From contig CATBLW010000050.1 of the NCBI GenBank assembly GCA_949486985.1, forward strand, positions 1-13,369: 13,369 nucleotides of DNA, in the 5' to 3' direction. How positions within the stretch are numbered: position 1 is the stretch's first letter; each line of letters starts with the position of its first letter. Positions 13,228 through 13,369 of this stretch are shown piece after piece. The DNA is from Prochlorococcus marinus str. MIT 9215. GTDB taxonomy: Bacteria; Cyanobacteriota; Cyanobacteriia; PCC-6307; Cyanobiaceae. Under the pieces are notes generated by a model. It saw only the letters and a list, made by a program, of their open reading frames with translations, ran no database searches and was not told the origin of the DNA. Both the position numbers and the translations under genes were made by a program.

Positions 13228-13369
13228 ATGCCTAATAGCGATGATCAACTGCAAAGAGAATTCAAAGCTCGCGAAACTCTGCTGAGATTTAATTCAGGCA
13301 TCTGGGACAGCCTGTTTATACGTTTCAACGCCATGCTTAGAGAACAGGAACGTTTTTCCGCTCAACTGC
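13228..13369 (+). CDS. 5' end of an unrecognised open frame, cut by the window
   Basis: An ATG preceded in frame by a TAG (13222-13224) opens a frame of 47 codons that is still open at the window end. It starts MPNSDDQLQREFKARE and continues with GIWDSLFIRFNAMLREQERF: charged and helix-prone with a few aromatics. There is no signal peptide and no motif I recognise. The codons look like those of neighbouring genes. It overlaps a 48-codon frame (13139-13285) that I consider less likely. No good ribosome site is seen. It could be a real gene running to the right, but with this little sequence I am not sure. Confidence 0.45.
   Translation, partial: MPNSDDQLQREFKARETLLRFNSGIWDSLFIRFNAMLREQERFSAQL

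Noticed and set aside
13139..13285. 48-codon frame beginning MKMSTGPGALPTSF
   Set aside because: Short, no ribosome site, composition unlike a stable protein, and it overlaps the open frame starting at 13228; I could not support it as a gene.
12856..13369. tRNA or known cyanobacterial small RNA (Yfr-type) in the right-hand gap
   Set aside because: I found no GGTTCRA arm with matching acceptor stem and no ACTCCTCACAC core, so no RNA gene is called.

Overview
The window looks like a piece of chromosome from a marine picocyanobacterium (Synechococcus or a deep-branching, higher-GC Prochlorococcus). This is inferred from three things: a cyanobacterial-type ClpC, a densely packed layout with about half G+C by eye, and the neighbour set lysA, cdaA, uppS, bioB, trhO. 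I see no mobile element, CRISPR array, rRNA or tRNA gene.

Left block (about 27-5688, all on the minus strand, read right to left): lysA (diaminopimelate decarboxylase), cdaA (membrane diadenylate cyclase), uppS (undecaprenyl diphosphate synthase), bioB (biotin synthase), trhO (tRNA uridine hydroxylase) and a short unrecognised conserved-looking protein. The gaps are 23, 30, 21, -4 and 69 bases, so this is probably one operon. Its first three genes join the meso-DAP/lysine branch, c-di-AMP synthesis and the lipid carrier for peptidoglycan.

Middle block (about 5700-9025, plus strand): a RimI-like acetyltransferase gene diverges from lysA across a very short region that holds a small dyad. Then comes a 183-base leader and clpC, the Hsp100 unfoldase of the Clp protease, with an unusual Ser/Thr/Gln-rich linker of about 60 residues. 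A strong hairpin overlaps the clpC stop codon.

Right block (9055-13369): a GldA-family metal-dependent alcohol/polyol dehydrogenase gene, a 14-bp tandem repeat that holds its stop codon, an alpha/beta hydrolase gene, and a DUF2993 (LmeA-like) gene overlapping the hydrolase by 4 bases. These converge on minus-strand cdsA (CDP-diacylglycerol synthase), with a shared inverted repeat over both stop codons. Beyond cdsA lie about 370 bases with no convincing gene and then the 5' end of an unrecognised open frame that runs off the window.

Most of the window is core housekeeping. I did not find a clear new defence, mobile or biosynthetic system. The best leads are: (1) the 14-bp repeat array, which appears to have cut short a reading frame that would otherwise run into the hydrolase start with a 4-base TTGA overlap; (2) the ClpC linker; (3) a diadenylate cyclase with RHL instead of the usual RHR, inside a cell-wall-precursor operon.
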